DNA of 64,000 bases from Leptasterias polaris (lineage: Eukaryota > Echinodermata > Asteroidea > Forcipulatida > Asteriidae): positions 225,164 to 289,163 of the forward strand of contig JAZGTN010000224.1 of NCBI GenBank assembly GCA_037783415.1, given 5' to 3'. Of this stretch, positions 1-10,944 are shown piece by piece. The first letter of the stretch is position 1. The number at the start of each line of letters is the position of its first letter. Under the pieces are notes generated by a model, which was not told where the DNA came from, searched no databases, and was given only the letters and a program-made list of their open reading frames with translations. A program made the position numbers and the translations under genes.

Positions 1-648
1 CACAACTCTGGAGCACCTGTCTGAACCGGGTGTAAGAGACGGCAAACAGCCACACACAATTCTGTATGAATGTGTATGACACAATGCTTTGCCCACTTGC
101 TAAAAAAAAGCTTACCCTGAACCATGTGATGTATCAGCATTGTCTTTAGTTTGAGGAATCCAATTTGAGTAGTCATTTGTGACTAATGAAATCGTTGTAC
201 CAGACATTACTCAAATCTAACTTGCAAATGGCTTATTGGTAATTGGCTGTATTTTTTAAATTTTGACTGCATGAGGGGCGGTTTCAGCGGTGAATTTCCT
301 TGCATCACAATTACAGTTTTATCTTAATTTGAATACCTGTATGTGATATTCTTGTATCAATGGCCAAGTAAATAATAATATTAATAACAACAATGGAAGA
401 ACATTTTGTTTCACATCATGTGATTTTGGTTCACACAAACCCTCACACAGTCAACATTTCTGCGAATTGGTATGGGTTCAGTTTGTAATGGCACCATAAT
501 TCCACTTCTTGCCTCCTGCATCCTGTGTCACCCTTTAGTTGGTCGATGAACATGGTAAGGGTTTGCTGCTGGATATCTCCTTGACTGCTTTCCATGATCA
601 TAAAGTCAATACCAAACTGTATACATGTTCCTTCTCTCTGTCCATCAG

Positions 649-3600
649 GCATAAGCAACTTTGCTCAAGATTGCAGAGGTACAAGAAATATGAAGACTAC
701 TTGATGAGAGTGCTGGATGACATTCCGGAGAGTAAGTCACAGTTTAGCTTTCCATCCTCAGGATTTTTTCACAATTTGTTTCCCCATATTCCGGTGGAAC
801 CTGAGCAGATGATAAAATGGTTCATAGGAAAAAAGCATGAGGCAGCTTTTAGGTGCTGGTGGATTTTAAATACAAATGAAAAGATGCACCTTGATTTCAA
901 GCTCAGTCATAGTCTTTGGGAGCAGCTGTTGGAACAACAGAGGACAGTTTTAAGGTGTTGGTGACATAATTCAACCATAGGCCACTCCCACTTTACACAG
1001 TTTAAGTTTTACAATTGTGAGAAGTCCATGCACAGCTAGTAGGATGTTTGAGCGTGAAACCAGGCTTTCTGCTTGTTCTCACCAATACAAAAATAATAGT
1101 GGCTTCTTATCTAGCGCTCATATCCGTCACTCAGTGATGCTCAAGGTGCTTCAACAGTCAGTATTTTCCTGCAAGGTATGTGGAGCTACATCTTGAAGTA
1201 TGAGACCTATTCATTTACAAGGTGCTGTGGCGCAATATGCAGCCAATCAAACCAGGAACACCAAGGCAAACCCCTTCTCTTTTTGATAAGTGCACTGGGT
1301 TCTTTTATGTGCATTATACAACACACGGGACCAACGGCTCTACGTCCCATCCGAAGGCTGAAGCCATAATGGTTAAGTGTCTTGCTTAAAGACACAGGGA
1401 CTCAAACCCACACTCGGCTGAACACAAACACCAGAGCTTGAGTCCTGTTCTCTTATCTGCTTGGCGGCAACACGCCACTCACGGCACTCTTGCTTTATTC
1501 CACATACTGCATCTCTTTGGAACTCCTTGCTTGGTGCATGTTTCCCTGCATCTTACATTCTAGACTGTTTTAGAAGAAATATCAGTTCCTACCTTCAGCT
1601 TTCCTGAGTTATTTTCATCTTAAATGTTTTCTTCTTGTAGCCCCTTACCAAGAGTGGGTTTTAGCCTTGTTTGAGGTAAATTTAAATTTAAATTGAAAAA
1701 TCCTTTTGTAGTTGAAGCATGCACTATTATTTGAATCTTTTGTACAGACTACTTGGAGGTGAATGATTCCATGTTACGTAGTCTGATGGACAGACATCGG
1801 ACTCTCAATGCTACCAACCAGGCTCTGATAAGTCGAGTACAGCTGATGACCGACCAAGTGGATACTGATAACCAGATGCTGGATGAACTCAACTATAATC
1901 ATGACCAGAAGAAATTGGTGAGTAGATGCCACATTAAGAATGAAAACTACATTATCTTCACTTTTTTCTCACAAAACTACAGTGGATAATGATGAATGGT
2001 CAGACAGTAGGAGGGTTAACTGTGTACGGTGTAGATTCATTCACCACATGATATCATATTGCAGGTTGCCATAGTTTTTCTATAATTCTAATCCACAGTG
2101 GATATGATATTGAATGGTCAAACAGTAGGAGGGTTGACTGTGTACTTTGTAGATGCATTCACCACGTTATCATATTGCAGGCTGGTATACCGGTACATGT
2201 AGTTCTCTACCATTCTACACCACAGTGGATGATATTAAATGGTCAGACAGTAGGAAGGTTAATGCAGTTAATCCAGAGTTGAATATGGAAATTCCTACTC
2301 AAACTTTCAAATTCAACAGTTTAAAGATCTTTGTATTGAAATCAACTTCTCATGGACTAAAACGTAACCCAAAGGTTACCAAGGATTGTTTATAACTTGA
2401 AATCAGTAACGTGACTGTGTTTTTACAAATTGCTCCTCACAATAGTTGATCAACCGTCAGTTAGCAGAGCTTCAGAGCTTACAGGAGGAAAAAATAGAGT
2501 CCAACTCCCAGTTGGAAGAAACGATCTTCATGGAACTTAACAGCTACAGAGATCAGGTGAGCTGGGGCTTCACTAAACAGAGGAATAAGGAATTGATACT
2601 GGTATATGATAACACAAAGTACAGATAGAGGTGCCATGATAGAAAGAATTTAAGAAATAGATGACCAATTCATTGGTGAGGTCCTAGGTATGAAACGAAT
2701 AAAGGGATGTCCTCTGGTAAGCAATAAATAACAAAATCAAAGGTGACTTCCTGAGTATGAAATAAATGACAACAGCTTTTTTTTTTTTTATCTTGAAATT
2801 GAGAGAAAAAATTGTTATAATTTTTAATTTTACTATTAACTTTGAATTTTTATTTAATTTCATTAGTAATATTTGTTATTTTTTTGACAGAGTGAAGTTT
2901 TAGGAAGAATCAAGATGGCTATTAATGACATTGCAGAGAAATGTCACAAGGAGCATGACCCGCCTCTTGAGACAATGAGCAGTATTGAGAAACTTCATCT
3001 CATCATGGTAAGGGTAGTTACTAGTTGTAAAGTCATTGCTATTCTCCATTTTTAATCCGTCTTTCTATTTGTTTACTGTTATTTTATTTTAATGATTTTG
3101 GGTTGAACAAAGAAAAATTGACTAAAGCAGGATTTGAACAAACGACCTCCGGGTTAAAGTGCCGGCACTCTACCAAAATTTTAGTCAGTGTTTCTCAAAG
3201 TTGGTTTGTTTTTTCGCATACTAGCTGGGTTTCCTTTCTATTCTGAATTTTTAGTTTGTCTTTCTATTTGTTTAAGAGACGCACACTGTACCTACAAACG
3301 GCTTTTTAATTTAATTTTTTTGTATTATTCTTGATTTAATTTCTGTTCTTGATTAATCTTCTTTTTTGATATGGTCTGTATTTTACTGTTTGAATGTTTT
3401 AAAAACATTTTGAGTACCCATGGGAGACTAACACCAAACTTGAAGCAACATCATGCGGTATCTTGCCTTTTTGCTACTGGCAAGCAGGCTGCATCTGAAA
3501 CCATGGAAAGTTAATGGAGGCTTGAAATGCAAATTCTTACACTTGAATTTGAAAGAATTTGAAAAGAAATGCAATGTTGTAATACGTTTTTGTTCTTGTA

Positions 3601-3765
3601 TATCTTTTTTAGCTGTTCACAGTGGACTTAATTTCGGTAGAGAAGATGGCAAAAAATATTACAGTTAGGTCAAATTCCCGCCGGAAAAGTAAGAGCACAA
3701 GTGCTACCGGTTCCAGAGGGAGTAGGAACAATACAAGCCTCAGCTCAAATACCCACAAGAAATGA
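649..3765 (+). CDS. DUF4200/CCDC42-family axonemal coiled-coil protein, 3' part (5 exons)
   Basis: Five exons join in phase: 649-731, 1748-1917, 2446-2556, 2891-3007 and 3613-3765 (stop TGA 3763-3765), each with AG acceptor and GT donor. The product in the window is about 210 residues, almost wholly helical. It has an LQRYKKYEDYLMRVL-like segment, then a Gln/Glu/Leu-rich coiled coil, then a GRIKMAI motif followed by a short basic Ser/Asn/Arg tail. The order 'LxxYxxYxxYLxxVL', long coiled coil, 'xILGxIKMAxxN' is that of DUF4200 proteins (CCDC42, CFAP73, CCDC197). In that family the better-known members act in the axoneme or in the sperm tail and manchette. I cannot choose the paralogue from the sequence; CCDC197-like or CCDC42-like fits best. 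The 5' exons, including the start codon, lie before the window. AATAAA at 4243-4248 could end the mRNA. Confidence 0.8.
1190..1475 (-). repeat. tRNA-Leu-derived SINE, minus strand, in intron
   Basis: Read on the minus strand it starts with a tRNA-Leu-like head (CTCAAGCTCTGGTGTT, then B-box-like GGGTTTGAGTCC). It continues with a body containing 'GGATGGGACGTAGAGCCGTT' and 'TGTATAATGCACATAAAAG'. The same body recurs at 46556-46955 and 27484-27735, which defines a dispersed SINE family. It lies in an intron of the DUF4200 gene. Confidence 0.7.
1976..2275 (+). repeat. Tandem ~110-125-bp intronic repeat, about 2.5 copies
   Basis: Three successive copies start near 1981, 2096 and 2221. Each carries AGTGGAT-ATATT-AATGGTCAGACAGTAGGA and the first two continue into ACCAC..TATCATATTGCAGG. 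Related copies occur at 10500-10700 (+ strand) and 47745-48125 (- strand), so the unit is both tandem and dispersed. I see no coding potential. Confidence 0.75.
3100..3180 (-). repeat. tRNA-like SINE fragment in intron
   Basis: On the minus strand there is a tRNA-like segment with GGTAGAGTGCCGGCAC and a B-box-like GTTCAAATCC, followed by TTTCTTTGTTCAACCC. It is the same family as the fold-back pair at 51455-51810. Confidence 0.5.
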
Positions 3766-4242
3766 AGAGACAATTTTGAATTTCATGCATTCCATGATGC
3801 CATGTCATCATAGTTCTACGCATATTTTCTTGAAGCAATGGATGTGAAAAACCTGGAGGAATTGTGGACATGCAGCGTACTGTTCTACAGAGAGATAGGA
3901 TGTGTAGGAACTGATGAGATGTCTGACCACACAGCTCATATGTTGTCTGAGAGGTCACAACTTACTCATAAAAACAGTCAGCGTTATATATTTATAAAGA
4001 TCAATTGGTGCCCGTCTGTTTTTTATGTGTCTGAATATTGCCTAGCTGGTTCCATTTGTTCACTGTAAAATAATATTAGTTCAGACACGGTGTTGAAGCT
4101 GTTCTGATCAAATCATAACCAAGTTTTTGGCTTGGTTAGGCATGGTTTCAAGATTTCATGGAATTTGTTTAGAAATGAAAAACCTTCAGGTGTACCAATC
4201 CAATCGTGTTTACAAAATTATAAAAAAGTTCCATTGCTTGAA

Positions 4243-4248
4243 AATAAA
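4243..4248 (+). terminator. Candidate poly(A) signal of the DUF4200 gene
   Basis: AATAAA lies about 480 bases after the stop codon at 3765, in an A/T-rich stretch with no competing coding signal. Transcript evidence would be needed to confirm use. Confidence 0.4.
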
Positions 4249-4579
4249 ATTTAGGCTGTGTATTTTGAAAATATTAAATTCAATGATGTACCTGCATCAC
4301 AACTGTTTGCCATTACCAACCCATTTTCGAGCTTATGAAAGAAGGGAAATTGTTCTTTTTTATTTGACAAAAAACAGACAGTTATAGTTTAGTTTCATCT
4401 TATCATCTATACTTGCTTTATTTTTTTCAAAAATGAAAGCTGTTGCCAAGCTAACCCCAAGAATGAAACAAATGCCTGATATTTCGTACTGTATATTTTT
4501 AATACAAAATAATTTATTATTATTAAACTATGTGTGATAATCACAAAATCTACATTGTACATTGTGGTGTTCTTCTGTC

Positions 4580-4708
4580 TGACCCCTTGTAGATGCAGAA
4601 CACACCTCCGCGTCTACCATTTCCACCATTTTGGGGGTCAATTTCTGTATGTACACCCAAAATGGGGGATAGGCGGGTGAAAGTGCTGCGCATTGTGCAA
4701 GGGGTCAA
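4580..4708. mobile_element. Short TIR element (MITE), 129 bp
   Basis: Ends are TGACCCCTTG and, inverted, CAAGGGGTCA. The interior repeats related sequence (CCATTTTGGGGGTCA and CCCAAAATGGGGGAT). It carries no coding sequence and is a non-autonomous DNA transposon by structure. Confidence 0.6.
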
Positions 4709-5616
4709 TATAATTTAACTAAATCAAATACAAATGTTGCAGACGGAATTAATTGATCATATTCTCTTACACCGGTTAAGCTAAAATATGAATACGGTTT
4801 TTAAGAACTTTTTAGCGAGAACTAGGAAAAACATGTCACAACAAGTGATGTTCTTGGAACTTCTTGCTATCTTCCTTTTCTCTGGATGTATTGGGTCCTT
4901 ACATTTACAGAATAAGAATACATTCAGTAGAGTTCAAGAAACATCATTTTTATCCCTATCCAACACCATTCATGTGAATCAAAATACTATTTCAAAAAAG
5001 AAACTAAAAATTCACATAACATGTTTTTGATATTAATTTAATTTAATTATGTACAAAAAGTTAAAACACTAGGTCCCTGAGGTAAAAAATTGAATTGTTA
5101 AAAATTACAAAAATCACATGGTATATCAGAAATAACATTTACCACAAAAAGCCCTCTTAAAAATGTGTGCGAATTTATATCAACTGCTATTTAACTATCA
5201 GAAATGCTGACTAAGGAAGATTATAACTATTTTCTAAAACTTTCACAGACTATTGGGCATAAAGGGTAGTTAATAGTTACTTAGAGTTGAGTTCAAATTC
5301 TAAAAAACAATGTTTGTTGTCACTGGTTCACACAAATGGCACACCCAAGATTGTTATTTCGATATGGCAGGGGTGAGATTTGCCATGAGAACAAATTTGA
5401 AAATGGCTTGAAAGACTCCCCTTCGTTCTAGAATAGTCCCAGAACATTCCAGATGTACAACTTAAGAGGCTTACAGACTCTGTGCATCACCAGAAATACA
5501 AAACTACAGGTTTGGACACCATCTCTTTCCCCCTTTTGTGACTGCTTCACCTCTTTCAAGAAAATTTGGAAGGCTCAGGAGAAACAAATCAGAGAAATAA
5601 CACGCCTGTGATAATC

Positions 5617-5866
5617 AGGGCCTAATTTCATGGCTCTGCTTACCGCCGAATTCTGCGCTTGCGATCACCATTCTCTGCTTACCGAGCAAGCGCCGAATTT
5701 CTGCGCTAGCTGTGTAAGCGTAGAATGCCTAGTAACGTGGACTATGTAAGCGCACAACCAACAATTCCCTGCTTACCCATGAAATACACTTGACGTAAGC
5801 GCGGAATTCCCTGTGTCCGTGCGCGCCGATTCTTTGCTTACTGTAAGCAGAGCCATGAAATTGGGC
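5617..5866. mobile_element. MITE, GGGCCCAATTTCATGGCTCTGCT family, copy 1
   Basis: Starts AGGGCCTAATTTCATGGCTC and ends in the inverted form GCAGAGCCATGAAATTGGGC. The interior is rich in GCTTACNNNNGAATT motifs. A second complete copy is at 23837-24086 and a partial one at 43656-43764. There is no ORF of transposase size. Confidence 0.75.
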
Positions 5867-6029
5867 ACAGGTGCATTGGATCAAATCCCAATCTAAACCA
5901 AGGCAGTAGATAAAGAGCAGGATAAGTTCTTATGAGAACAATCTACACAGCAAAGTATATACTATCACATGGTGTTACCACAAACTAATTGATGATACCT
6001 CGCCCTGCAATGCTTCAAAACAAACATAA

Positions 6030-6409
6030 TTAAAGGCAGGGTATACCTTCGGTAATTACTCCAAAAACTAATGACCATAAAAACTAGCTTGGTAAAGAGC
6101 ACTGGAGAGATGTCGATTATTATAAAACACTGTTATAAACAACCTCTTTGAAGTAATATAGTTTTAGAGAAAGAGGTAATTTTCACCCCAAATTTGAATC
6201 GGAGAGAGGCTTCGGGTATGAAGCCTTCCTCAGGCATCTGAAAGCACACATTTCTATACAACAAGGGAGATTTTTCTTTCCTTATTTTCTTGCATTTTCG
6301 ATGACCAATTGAGCCAAAATGTTCCCAGGTTTGTTATTTTATGCATATGTTGGGATACACCAAGTGAGGATACTGGTCTTTGATAATTACCAAAAATATA
6401 CCCTGCTTT
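6030..6409. mobile_element. MITE, AAAGGCACTG.. family, diverged copy
   Basis: Starts TTAAAGGCAGGGTATACCTT and ends with AATTACCAAAAATATACCCTGC. The middle shares GAGAAAGAGGTAATTT and ATGCATATGTTGGGATACAC with the copies at 14530-14881 and 35386-35740. It is about 380 bp without a credible protein. Confidence 0.7.
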
Positions 6410-7794
6410 TCAAACAGAAGCCAAGTTCATCCAGTTCTATTTTTAATTACAACATTGATATCTGATCTCTTATTTTTGGCAAGGCATAAGGCACTTTAAT
6501 ACAACAAAACATACATTATTAATATTTATAAAGACATTACCCCTAAATGAATACACATTATCTACAATGAACTATTTCACATAATTATTTTCTTTTCAAA
6601 TGGCTACTCACTCACCGCTGTTCACAAGTATTTGTGCTCTTCACATTCGATTCAAGCAAAACCGAAGTTCAGTTCTATTTGAGTGATTGTCTCCAACTCA
6701 TTTCCAATAGACCCCAAGGCCATCTCAAGTTGGTAGGTCAGAATTTCTATTTCCTAAAATTATTTTAATATGCTTAACAGCTTTTGATAAACCAGAAGTT
6801 TTTTCTAATTTACTTGAAGAAAACAAACTTTTACAACATGTTTTGGGGCCTCACAAACACACCTTTCTGATAATTCTATGTTTGTGGAAATGTTCATTTT
6901 GTTTCCCTCCAACACTAATACAAAACACAGGGTTGGCCGCATTTTCAGGGTGTATTGAGTTACACCCCCCAAAAAAAATTCCTTAGACCTGAGAATAATT
7001 TCTGATATTTCATTTAGATTCAAGAAAATTTTCCAGAACTGGGACTGTTTCAGTTCTTGTCATGGTATCACTTTCAAGAAAGCGGCCTAACTTAGCTCAA
7101 GTTGCTTTATCCACATTCTAGAGGTTGAACGAGATCACTGTAAAGTGATCCAAGGGATTTCTTTGTACAAGAATGAAAAGTAACAAACAATGGGTGGTGG
7201 TCTTTCTCTGGTCAAACTCCCTTTAACTTCCAGGGTGTAACATTTAAGACGATTGGCAACCTCTTTAACACCACAACAAATGAGAGTCTGGAGGCAATTG
7301 TGCATAAAACAGAGATGAGATTTGACAAAATGCGACCATTCCTGAAAATAGCTTCTGGGCCTCGGTTTCCCCTTATTCTAGACCTAGAACCTCCCAGACT
7401 TTATAATTCAGAAAGTTTACAGACTCTGTGCATCACCAAAACTACAGGTTTGGACAAACAGTGTGGACTGTTTCTTTTTCCCTTTGGTGACTGCTTTACT
7501 TCTTTCGAAAAGATTTGACAGCTCAAGGAGACTTTGAGAAAATCAAGAAAAATTCTGAAAGGTCACGCGCCTGATAAAATGCGCTAATAAAGTCACTCTG
7601 ATGGGCCATGTTGCCTGATGGTAACTTTTAGTCTTTGAAAAATCTTTGAGGGACAAGATTTCTGAACAAATCCTGAAACACGAATAACTTCCAACAAATC
7701 ACTGTATAGAGTTGTATTTAAATTCACGACATATTTACCCATCCTTTACTGTATACTCAGTGCTTACCCCGGTTGTGAAAAAAATCCACAGGCA

Positions 7795-7878
7795 AATCAC
7801 TCGGGTGGGATTCTAACCCACGACCTTTGCATTGCTAGAGCAGATGTCTTACCACTAGACCACCGAGCTTGCCCGATG
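7795..7878 (-). repeat. tRNA-like SINE head
   Basis: On the minus strand an A-box-like GGTGGTCTAGTGG and a B-box-like GGTTAGAATCC are spaced as in a tRNA, with pairing ends GGCAA/TTGCC. The loops are imperfect and the context is repetitive, so I call a SINE relic and not a gene. Confidence 0.5.
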
Positions 7879-8663
7879 GCTAGAGGCAGTTCGAATCCTT
7901 AGCAGCGGGTACCACAATGATTTTTTTTAATATCAACAAATCCTGCATGAAAATTTCTCATGCTCTAAGCCAGTTAAAATGACATCAAAAGCATTTGATA
8001 ATTATTTCATCACTCAATTAAATTTTAAGATGACAACCACTTTTTTAGTCATTTGCATATGGAGAACAGAAACTCTTCAGCTATTCTCCCGAAGAATGAC
8101 TCATCTCTTAATTATCTCAATAAATAAAAAGTGATTGTTTTGAATTTAACCATGAATAATACAAATCCATGTGAACTTTACAAATCAACAGTAATCAGAA
8201 TAAATTATGTATTATCTTTGATTGCTTCTACGGCTATTAAATTAACTATCAATATCAAGTATCCATACGAATATATTAAACATTCCTAGATGAATTACAT
8301 GTTTCTCAAAATTAAATACATTTCCAGAGAAACAAATGTCAGCCTCACTTATCGCCAGTTGGTTGATGTCCAATGTTTAGAGTTAAAAATGAGAATATGG
8401 CAAATTGACAAGAAAAATGTGTACTAATTGGTCCAATGACCCTAAAAGTTATGATGCAATCAAACGCACCAATACTCCAAATGCCTCAAAACCTGCCATT
8501 ATGCTATTATACATACATTGATGAAGTAACCCATACCACAATTTCCTGTCATTGTACAAAAATGCATTTGTTTGGGTGGTTGATCGGTGCCACAGATTGC
8601 CACTGCAGAAATTGAGAAAGGTTGAGGACCTTATCTCTTCCAACAGTGGCCTAAATTCCATTG

Positions 8664-8817
8664 CAATAGACCCCTTGACGTCACAAGCCCAAAACAGTCC
8701 CCTCACTGAGGTAAATGAAGAGGCTAGAGCTATCATCAGCTGAGAGTTGTGCCCAGCGCGCACACTTGTTTCCATTGTTTGCCATCAAAGATGGCGGCCA
8801 ATTCAATGGGTCTATTG
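8664..8817. mobile_element. MITE with CAATAGACCC termini
   Basis: Ends CAATAGACCCCTTG and, inverted, ATGGGTCTATTG. The interior has GAGAGTTGTGC and a CATTGTTTG..GATGGCGGC segment, both also present at 42163-42322. The two are copies of one non-coding family. Confidence 0.65.
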
Positions 8818-10489
8818 AGAACAGCGTGTGGCTTCTCCAGTTCTTCTTTCTTTCTTCTTTCTAGCCTATTTCACTCCACTGCAGGAGGAAAGCCTCTTCA
8901 CCAATTCTCCATTTCACTCTATCCTGCGCTGTCTGTTGCCAAGCAATGCCCCTATATGTACTTACCGGTAGTTCATCTCTCCATCTCCAGTTAACCACTC
9001 TCATTGAAGCACTTAAAGCAATGGTTCTATTCTCTACACCAGCATGTGTGTGTCTCAAAATGTGTCCCTCTAAATGCCACTGTAGTGGCATAGTGAGGTA
9101 TGGGTTGTTTGTCTTGAGAAACACGCTCTTAATATTATTTTTAGGCCAAACACGATGACAAAAGTTTTAAAAAACAATTAATTATTCATGAGAGTAACAA
9201 CAGGAAGACGAGTTTAAAGAAAATGATGAGCACTCAATCATACTCTTCAAAGATTATTGATTAATAAGAATTCCTTGGTAGTTTTTTCCCTCCTCAAAGT
9301 GGTGACAGCAAAGGGGTGCTTTTTCAGTAATTCTGGTGACGATCCAAGGATTCCTCATGATTGCTCAGCATCGGACCTGAACCAAGGATTCCTCATGATT
9401 GCTCAGCATCGGACCTGGACACAAGAAACACCTTTGAAGAGAGGATACAATTTACAGATTTAGGAAAATCCAAACATTCGCAAGTGGATCCACAGAAGTG
9501 GAAGAAGGGTAAACACCATTACACCCAGACTGACTCCCAGATGTCTCGATACCGCAGGGCTTGATTTTTACACTGGCCCGCAGGCCCTGGGCCAGTGGTT
9601 TTGGTATCGGGCCAGTAAACTTATGCCTGGACAAGTCCAGCGGCCTTGTGTTTTTCAATTGAATTTACAATACATGTTCAATTGTTGACTTTGTTGACTT
9701 TGAGTCTGATAAATAAGTTCAATTCTATTGAGTAATGAGACGAGATCAATCTTCTCTTTCATGTCTCATTGATTAATTGTTCAAATACAAACAGTTAAAT
9801 GCACTATGTCTGGACTTTTAGGAAGTTTCTTTTCATATTGTTATTCTGGTCTTGTACGAACATTTCCGGTCCAGTAAATATTTTGAGCTACAAGCCCTGC
9901 AGTCTTATGGATTTTTCTCTCAAATTTGAGCACTGTACAGTGTTTCAAAATGTCACTAGACAAACATGTACACGATGGAGTTGATATCAATGAGGTATGT
10001 TATGAATTTTGTGTACATTACACGATTCCCCGTGATGTGGTGCACAAGGCACAGAATCACAGTTTTACCAGCACGTACCCTGTCTGAGCAGTCCCCAAAC
10101 CCTCACACACTCACATAAAAATTCACTGATCCAATAGATATATTTAGTGCTATTTTGGATTGACCTAGACTGCTGACCTTTGGGTCGCTAGCTATGTAAA
10201 TAAATGCAGTGTTATGGCTACAGATAAGTCCATTCCAACTATAACAGTCCATTTTTACTACATCAGGCATGGTATTTGCTCCTTGGAAAAAAGTAGGAAA
10301 ATAATGTTTGAGCACAAGGGCTGACCTACTTGTTCATATGGTGTATGGTTTAATATATTTTCAGGCTATTTAATCACAATTTTTCTGAAAATCAGACTAA
10401 AGTCTGAAAGTAGGAAGAATATCATGCCAGCTCCTCCTACTTTCTATACAATCTATGGAAAACCTGCATGGGCTGTGCAGAGTGGCACA

Positions 10490-10730
10490 ACTGTGCACAG
10501 AGCTATCTGTGTACTGTGTAGATGCATTCACCAAATATCACATTGTAGGCTGCACAGTTCATCCATCATCCATCATGTGGATGATATTGAATGGTTAGAC
10601 AGTAGGAGGGTTGACTGTGTACTGTGGTAAATGCATTTATTAAATGATGTCACATTGCAGGCTGTATAGTTTATCTATATTTCAAAACCATGTGGATGAT
10701 TGTGAATAGTTAGAAAGTGGAACAGATCGA
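10490..10730 (+). repeat. Dispersed ~110-bp repeat, copies in the SAV1 downstream region
   Basis: Contains GTGGATGATATTGAATGGTT, CAGTAGGAGGGTTGACTGTG and TCACATTGCAGGCTG in the same order as the repeat at 1976-2275. Copies are diverged. Confidence 0.65.
10636..10641 (-). terminator. Candidate poly(A) signal of SAV1
   Basis: Minus-strand AATAAA lies about 305 bases past the SAV1 stop. It falls inside the dispersed ~110-bp repeat, so the site is uncertain. Confidence 0.3.
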
Positions 10731-10944
10731 TGATCTCTTCGTCAGGTCTCGCTTCAAAGATAAGACCAGATTTTAATTATCAATGATGCACTACAGGATA
10801 TTGGAATTGAGACCAGATTGACACCTGCAAAAGCAAGTTCCTAATCATGTCTCAAGGTCTCAAGACCTCCGACAAAGATAAAGACCCTTGATTTACGATT
10901 GACGCACCCCCCCCCCCCCTCCCCAACATAGCATCCAGTCTTCA

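Larger units (their letters stand above)
3766..10944. other. Gene-free convergent interval between the DUF4200 gene and SAV1
   Basis: No exon could be supported on either strand. The interval holds the 3' UTRs of both genes, a short TIR element (4580-4708), two larger MITEs (5617-5866, 6030-6409), two diverged copies of one ~400-bp sequence (about 5200-5600 and 7170-7600), a tRNA-like SINE piece (7795-7878), a MITE (8664-8817), a 40-bp direct duplication (9350-9420) and part of the ~110-bp repeat family (10500-10730). Open frames here are short and unspliced and resemble no family I know. Confidence 0.7.

Noticed and set aside
1..648. Further upstream exon of the DUF4200 gene
   Set aside because: No acceptor-frame-donor combination with coiled-coil coding and matching phase could be supported in this stretch.
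8449..8775. 108-codon minus-strand frame
   Set aside because: Overlaps a MITE, has no recognisable domain and no splice partner.
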